From contig NZ_FZMO01000268.1 in assembly GCF_900197875.1 (NCBI RefSeq), positions 1-42,642 on the forward strand: 42,642 nucleotides of DNA, written 5' to 3'. Below are positions 38,625-42,642 of the stretch, piece after piece; position 1 is the stretch's first letter; every line of letters begins with the position of its first letter. Source of the DNA: Frankia canadensis. Its GTDB lineage: Bacteria > Actinomycetota > Actinomycetes > Frankiales > Frankiaceae. Both the position numbers and the translations under genes were made by a program. The notes below the pieces were generated by a model. It worked only from the letters and a program-made list of their open reading frames with translations, did no database searches and was not told where the DNA came from.

Positions 38625-40647
38625 GGATCAGCTTTTCCGAAAGTCGATCAGCGGTCCGAACGGTGGTCGCGGCCAGGGTGGGGATGGTCCGGGGGTGGGG
38701 AGCGCGGCGCGCGGCCCGTACGGTGTGCCGCTGCTCGCCGCGGCGGGGGCGGTCTTCGGTGCGATGGTGCTCGCGGTGTCCGCCGGCGGCCGCGACGGGG
38801 GCACGACCACGACCCTGTTCTCCGGCATGGTCGGTGGCCTCTACCTGCTGACCGGCTCGGTCGTGCACCTGCGCCGGCCGGGTCGGCTCGGGCTGCGCAT
38901 GGTGACGGTCGGGATCGCCTGGTTCGCCGAGGACCTGCAGGTCTCGACAGAGCCGGTGCCGCACACGGCCGGGCTGTTCCTGCGCAGTGTCGCGTCGGCG
39001 TGCCTCGTGCACCTGCTGCTGGCGTTCCCGGAGGGCAGCCTGCGGGCGCCGGTCGAGCGGGCGCTGATGGGTTCGCTGTTCCTGTTCGTGCTCGTCGCCG
39101 TGCCGGCGGGGGTGCCGTTCTACCAGTCGGTAACGCCGAACCTGCTGTTCGTCGCCAACCACGGCCAGCTACAGGACGAGGTGATCGACGGGGTTCAGGT
39201 TGTGGTGGCCGTGGTGGTCGGCCTGCTGCTGATCCGACGCTGGGTGGTCGCCACCCCGCCCGCCCGGCGTGTGCTGGCGCCGGTGTACGGCGTCGGGCTG
39301 GTCGGCACCGCGGCGTCGCTGGCGCATCCGGCGCTGTCCGGGGAGGACGCGCAGCTGGTCAACGATGTCGCGCATCTCGCCACGCTTGGGCTGCCGCTGG
39401 CGTTCCTGGCCGGCGCGTTGCGCGTCCGCCTCGGCCGGACGGCCGTCGGCGACCTGCTGCTCGCGCTGCCGCAGGGACCCCCGGAAGACCTGCGCGACCT
39501 GCTGGCCCGCGCCCTCGGCGACCCGACCCTGCGCATCGCCTACCCCAGCCCCTTCACCGCCACTACCTCTCCCAACGCGCCGCACGCCGACAGCGCCGCG
39601 TACCCCACGAGCGCGGCGCACTCCACGAGCGCGGCGCACTCCACGAGCGCGGCGCACTCCACGAGCTCCGCGCATGCCACCACCTCGGCGCACGGCGCCA
39701 GCGACGACGACGCGGATGGCTATGTGGACGCCGAGGGGATGCCCGTCGTACTCAGGCTGGCCGACGTGGTGACGCCGGTTCGGCGCGGCACGCGAGTCGT
39801 CGCCGTCCTCCTGCACGACCCGGCGCTGCGAGCCGACCGGCACGTGCTGCGCGCGGTGACCGCGGCCGCCGCGCTCGAACTGGACAACCAGAGGCTCGCC
39901 GCCGAGGCACGGGCCCGGCTGGCGGAGGTCCGCGCGTCCCGGGTCCGCATCGTCGCCGCCGCCGACGAGCAGCGCCGACGGATCGAACGCGACCTGCACG
40001 ACGGCGCCCAGCAGCAGCTCGTCACGACCGCGCTGCTGTTGCGGCTCGCGCGCGACCGGCTCGGTCCGGCGCCGCCCGACCCCGACCTCGTCGCCCTGCT
40101 GGGACGTGTGGCTGACGGGCTGGACGCCTCCCTGCGCGACCTGCGGGAACTCGCCCGCGGCATCCACCCCGCGGTACTCACGGAGGCCGGGCTTCTTCCC
40201 GCGCTGCGCGCCCTCGCCGCCCGCGGCCCGTATCCGGTGCGCGTCGTCGACGGGCCCGCGCTGCCGCCGCTGCCGGCGCGGGTGGCCGCGACGGCGTACT
40301 TCGTCGCCGCCGAGGCCGTGACGAACGCGGCGAAGCACGCCCAGGCGTCGGTCGTGCACATCCATGTCCGGGTGACCGGCGGTCGGCTGCTCGTCACCGT
40401 CGCCGACGACGGCGTGGGCGGCGCCGAACAGCGCGCCGGAACGGGTCTGCTCGGGCTGCGGGACCGGGTCGCCGCGCTCGACGGAGCCCTGGCCGTGCAC
40501 AGTGCGCCCGGCGCCGGGACCTCCGTCCATGCGGAACTTCCCCTGCCGGTCGAGCCGTCCGGCGAGGCCGAGTCGCTCACACCCGTTGACGCTCCCGGGC
40601 ACGATGAGCCGTCCCTACCCACCTCGTTGCCTCCGGAGGGGCCGTGA
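38623..40647 (+). CDS. NarL-type sensor histidine kinase
   Basis: 674 residues if started at ATG 38623 (650 from GTG 38695). Six or more hydrophobic segments in the first 280 residues (for example VPLLAAAGAVFGAMVLAVSA, ALMGSLFLFVLVAVPAGVPF, VVVAVVVGLLLIRR) form a membrane sensor. A GAF-like or linker region with Ala/His/Ser repeats follows. The HisKA_3 dimerisation helix has ERDLHDGAQQQL with phospho-acceptor H459, and the ATPase domain has AVTNAAKHA, VADDGVGG and GTGLLGLRDRV. The signal is unknown. Coupled by a GTGA overlap to the response regulator. Confidence 0.88.
   Translation: MDQLFRKSISGPNGGRGQGGDGPGVGSAARGPYGVPLLAAAGAVFGAMVLAVSAGGRDGGTTTTLFSGMVGGLYLLTGSVVHLRRPGRLGLRMVTVGIAWFAEDLQVSTEPVPHTAGLFLRSVASACLVHLLLAFPEGSLRAPVERALMGSLFLFVLVAVPAGVPFYQSVTPNLLFVANHGQLQDEVIDGVQVVVAVVVGLLLIRRWVVATPPARRVLAPVYGVGLVGTAASLAHPALSGEDAQLVNDVAHLATLGLPLAFLAGALRVRLGRTAVGDLLLALPQGPPEDLRDLLARALGDPTLRIAYPSPFTATTSPNAPHADSAAYPTSAAHSTSAAHSTSAAHSTSSAHATTSAHGASDDDADGYVDAEGMPVVLRLADVVTPVRRGTRVVAVLLHDPALRADRHVLRAVTAAAALELDNQRLAAEARARLAEVRASRVRIVAAADEQRRRIERDLHDGAQQQLVTTALLLRLARDRLGPAPPDPDLVALLGRVADGLDASLRDLRELARGIHPAVLTEAGLLPALRALAARGPYPVRVVDGPALPPLPARVAATAYFVAAEAVTNAAKHAQASVVHIHVRVTGGRLLVTVADDGVGGAEQRAGTGLLGLRDRVAALDGALAVHSAPGAGTSVHAELPLPVEPSGEAESLTPVDAPGHDEPSLPTSLPPEGP
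39607..39660 (+). repeat. 18-bp tandem repeat in the kinase linker (3 copies)
   Basis: Three exact copies of an 18-bp unit starting ACGAGCGCGGCGCACTCC encode TSAAHS repeats; a fourth degenerate copy follows to 39678. In-frame unit length means copy-number changes would only alter linker length. Confidence 0.85.
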
Positions 40648-41444
40648 TCAGCGCCGAGATCCCGTCCACACCGTCCGCCCCAGCCACACCGTCCGTGCCG
40701 CCTGTGCTGCCTGTGCCGTCCGTGCCGCCTGTGCCGTCCGTGCCGTCCGTGCCGTCCGTGCCGTCTGTGCCGGGCGTGCCGTCCGGGACGGCGACGCGCG
40801 TGGTGCTCGCCGACGACGCACCGCTGTTCCGGGATGCCCTGGCCGAGCTGCTGCACCGCGACGGCTGCGAGGTCGTCGCACAGGCCGGGGACGCGGACGG
40901 CCTGCTGGAGGCGGTCGAGCGGCACCGACCGGACATCGCGGTCGTCGACATCCGGATGCCGCCCACCCAGCGGTTGGAGGGGCTGCGCGCCGCGTTGCTG
41001 CTGCGGCAGCGCCATCCCGGCACGGGCACGCTGCTGCTGTCCCAGCATCTGGAGGTCGCGCACCTCGACGAGCTGATCGGGCGCTCCGCGCGGGGCGTCG
41101 GCTACCTCCTCAAGGAGCGGGTGACCGGCCCCGACTTCCTCGACGCCGTACGCAGGGTCGCCGCCGACGGCTGCGCGTTCGATCCCGAGATCGTCCCGAT
41201 GCTGGTCGGCGCTGGCGCCCGGAACCGGCGTGACGAGCTGGCCCATCTCAGCCCGCGGGAGCGCCAGGTCCTCGCGCTGATGGCGCAGGGCCGTTCCAAC
41301 GCGGCGATCGCCGCCGCGCTGCACCTGACGAACCGCACCGTCGAAACGCACGTCCGCAACATCTTTGTGCGCCTCACCCTGCCCGACGAGACCGAGCACA
41401 ACCGCCGCGTCCTCGCGGTGCTGACCTACCTGCGCTCGTCCTGA
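40644..41444 (+). CDS. LuxR/NarL-type response regulator with Pro/Val/Ser repeat leader
   Basis: 266 residues from GTG 40644. The receiver has acidic pocket D57-D58 in VLADDAP, phospho-acceptor D102 in AVVDIRMP, and a lysine in YLLKERV. The C-terminal LuxR HTH is LSPRERQVLALMAQGRSNAA, IAAALHLTNRTVETHVRNIF. The first 48 residues are unusual: a run of VPP/VPS/VPG triplets from 9-bp repeats (about 40692-40790), absent from normal family members. Methionine or valine codons nearer the receiver could be the true start. Cognate partner of the upstream kinase. Confidence 0.88.
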   Translation: MISAEIPSTPSAPATPSVPPVLPVPSVPPVPSVPSVPSVPSVPGVPSGTATRVVLADDAPLFRDALAELLHRDGCEVVAQAGDADGLLEAVERHRPDIAVVDIRMPPTQRLEGLRAALLLRQRHPGTGTLLLSQHLEVAHLDELIGRSARGVGYLLKERVTGPDFLDAVRRVAADGCAFDPEIVPMLVGAGARNRRDELAHLSPRERQVLALMAQGRSNAAIAAALHLTNRTVETHVRNIFVRLTLPDETEHNRRVLAVLTYLRSS

Positions 41445-41809
41445 CGGGCGACGAGCAGCGCCAGCGTGTCCGCCGCCAGCGCCGACTTGGGCAGGAAGCC
41501 CGCGGCCGCGCAGCGTTCGACCGCGTCGCCGTACTGCTCGGCGTCCCGCACCGAGCAGAGCACGACCGTGACACCGGGGGAGGCGTCACGCAGTGCCCGG
41601 CACACGCTGAAGCCGTCCATGTCAGGCAGGGCGACGTCGAGCAGCACCACGTCGGGACCGGTCGCGGGCACCCGGGCCAGCGCCTCCGCCCCGGTCGCGG
41701 CGTCCCCGACGACCTGGTAGCCGCCGCTTTCCAGCAGCGCGCGGGCGACGGTCCGGAACGGCGCGTTGTCGTCCACGATGAAGACGCGGCCCACCGCCAC
41801 CCGGTCCAT
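41426..41809 (-). CDS. Stand-alone receiver-domain protein
   Basis: 127 residues from ATG 41809. RVFIVDDNAPF (acidic pair), phospho-acceptor D58 in VVLLDVALPDMDGF, TVVLCSVRDA and FLPKSAL with the lysine form a complete receiver; no output domain follows, so it acts by protein contact or as a phosphate sink. The gene converges on the LuxR regulator with a 19-bp overlap of 3' ends. The longer in-frame start at 41932 would overlap the divergent gene. No Shine-Dalgarno is obvious. Confidence 0.78.
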   Translation of the reverse strand: MDRVAVGRVFIVDDNAPFRTVARALLESGGYQVVGDAATGAEALARVPATGPDVVLLDVALPDMDGFSVCRALRDASPGVTVVLCSVRDAEQYGDAVERCAAAGFLPKSALAADTLALLVARQDERR

Positions 41810-41930
41810 CGGTGGCACGGTAGCACCGGGTGCGCCCAGCGACCTCAGGGGTAACACGGAGATATTCGGGTCCGGGAAGTCCGGGTTGGCACCGATGTGC
41901 CGCAGTCCTGATCGTCCGAGACTTCCGTTC

Positions 41931-42401
41931 ATGAAAGCAGTGCTGGCCGTGCTGGGAGGCGCGCTTGTCGCGGTCGTCCTGTTCGTGGTCCTCCAGGGTC
42001 AGCACAACGGCGACTCGGGCTCGTCCTCTCAGATCAGCACGGGCTCCGGTGGCGCTGGTGGCCCAGGTCACGGGTCGGGCGGCTCAGGCGGCTCGGAACA
42101 TCCGGACTCGACGGGGACCGTCGACGTCTCCCGGCGGGGGACGAGCGGCACCGAACGGGTCGACTGCTCGAACATCGACAGCGAGCTGAAGATCTCCGCT
42201 CGCGATGGCTCGGTTCGCTGGACCGCCGTGCCCGCCGCCGGCGTCTCGGTCTCGCCCTCGTCCGGGTTCCTCGACGAGGGCGAGAGCCAGGTCATCCACG
42301 TGGGCGGGAGGTACACCGGCGCCCAGACCTTCACGGTGAACGTGTCCGCCCCGAGCCGGGCGGGTTCGAGTGGTGTCCCGGCGGAGTTCACATGCGCGTG
42401 A
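41931..42401 (+). CDS. Membrane-anchored small extracellular protein
   Basis: 156 residues. The N-terminal MKAVLAVLGGALVAVVLFVV is a signal anchor; a Gly/Ser-rich spacer (about 28-62) leads to a beta-rich domain with two cysteines, VDCSNID and the final EFTCA, likely disulphide-bonded outside. LKISARDGSVRWTAVPAAGV, SVSPSSGFLDEGESQVIHVG and TFTVNVSAPS resemble an immunoglobulin/BACON-like beta sandwich. No family assigned. It overlaps the next gene by 10 bp. Confidence 0.68.
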   Translation: MKAVLAVLGGALVAVVLFVVLQGQHNGDSGSSSQISTGSGGAGGPGHGSGGSGGSEHPDSTGTVDVSRRGTSGTERVDCSNIDSELKISARDGSVRWTAVPAAGVSVSPSSGFLDEGESQVIHVGGRYTGAQTFTVNVSAPSRAGSSGVPAEFTCA

Positions 42402-42642
42402 CCAGCCGCCGCGCGCCGTGGCGGAATCCGGCGCTGGCGCCGGCGTACGCGGCGGCCATCGCGTTCGGCGCCGTCGGCCTGGCCGGCCTGGTGGTCGACC
42501 TCGACCCGACGTCCACAGCACCGCCCCCGCCGGAGGTCACCATCAGCGTGGAGGTCACCCCGTCGACGAAGGCCGTGCCGGCCAGGGTCTGCGTCAGCCC
42601 GCCGGACGGCTGGCAGTTCGCCGATCCGACCCCGGCCCCGAC
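42392..42642 (+). CDS. Membrane protein, 3' part outside window
   Basis: From ATG 42392: MRVTSRRAPWRNPALAPAYA, then a hydrophobic segment (AAAIAFGAVGLAGLVV), then a Pro/Thr-rich exterior part. About 83 codons are seen. It overlaps the previous gene, so the two probably form an operon and may work together at the membrane. No family recognised. Confidence 0.55.
   Translation, partial: MRVTSRRAPWRNPALAPAYAAAIAFGAVGLAGLVVDLDPTSTAPPPPEVTISVEVTPSTKAVPARVCVSPPDGWQFADPTPAP

Noticed and set aside
39607-39678. Possible CRISPR-like repeats
   Set aside because: Contiguous 18-bp coding repeats without spacers; an in-frame linker.
39169-40602. Long minus-strand frames across the histidine kinase
   Set aside because: Arg/Gly-rich antisense shadows with no family pattern.

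Overview
The window is high-G+C actinobacterial chromosome with strong third-position G/C bias, frequent GTG/TTG starts and many ATGA-type start/stop overlaps. An actinomycete is certain from style. A Frankiaceae-like genome is my guess from the gene mix, not something the sequence proves. It reads as a defence/conflict and mobile-element island followed by a conserved catabolic operon and a signalling block.

Layout. (1) 1-2565: a Trypco2 protein and a trypsin-like/NTPase conflict protein, the latter cut at the start of its predicted C-terminal TPR array by an IS3-family insertion at the left edge. (2) 2848-4288: two toxin-antitoxin modules, vapBC (minus) and yefM-yoeB (plus), each with a visible palindromic operator. 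(3) 4342-5424: a phosphotransferase of the APH fold. (4) 5425-11672: a block of about 5.7 kb bracketed by direct repeats of the 3' end of an immunity-like gene. It holds a few intact genes (UBP zinc finger, esterase, MarR, SnoaL-like) among many remnants (ArsR, DJ-1/PfpI, aldo/keto reductase, two LuxR/LAL regulators, NmrA, IS66). (5) 11420-17589: a polymorphic-toxin locus, with a 1673-residue RHS protein followed by two full immunity-like paralogues. (6) 17834-24499: an orphan yefM remnant, a PPOX enzyme, an IS607-type element (TnpA + TnpB), a membrane protein, an FHA-like protein, a secreted beta-lactamase-fold hydrolase and hicBA.

(7) 24715-34947 is a co-directional operon: GntR/FCD regulator, MBL-fold hydrolase, 3-hydroxyisobutyrate-dehydrogenase-like oxidoreductase, MmgE/PrpD, acyl-CoA dehydrogenase, NDP-forming acyl-CoA ligase and aldehyde dehydrogenase. 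Most genes overlap by 1-4 bases. A second TnpB element sits in opposite orientation exactly between the stop of the third gene and the start of the fourth. The operon ends in a perfect 14-bp hairpin. It probably degrades an organic acid through CoA intermediates; the substrate cannot be read from sequence.

(8) 35029-38260 (minus) is a tightly coupled three-gene cassette: DUF262 protein, AAA/OLD-like ATPase with a DUF3696-like end, and a 316-residue protein I cannot assign. It is the best candidate here for an undescribed defence system. (9) 38623-42642: a NarL-type two-component pair, a lone receiver protein and two membrane-anchored small proteins, the last cut by the window edge.
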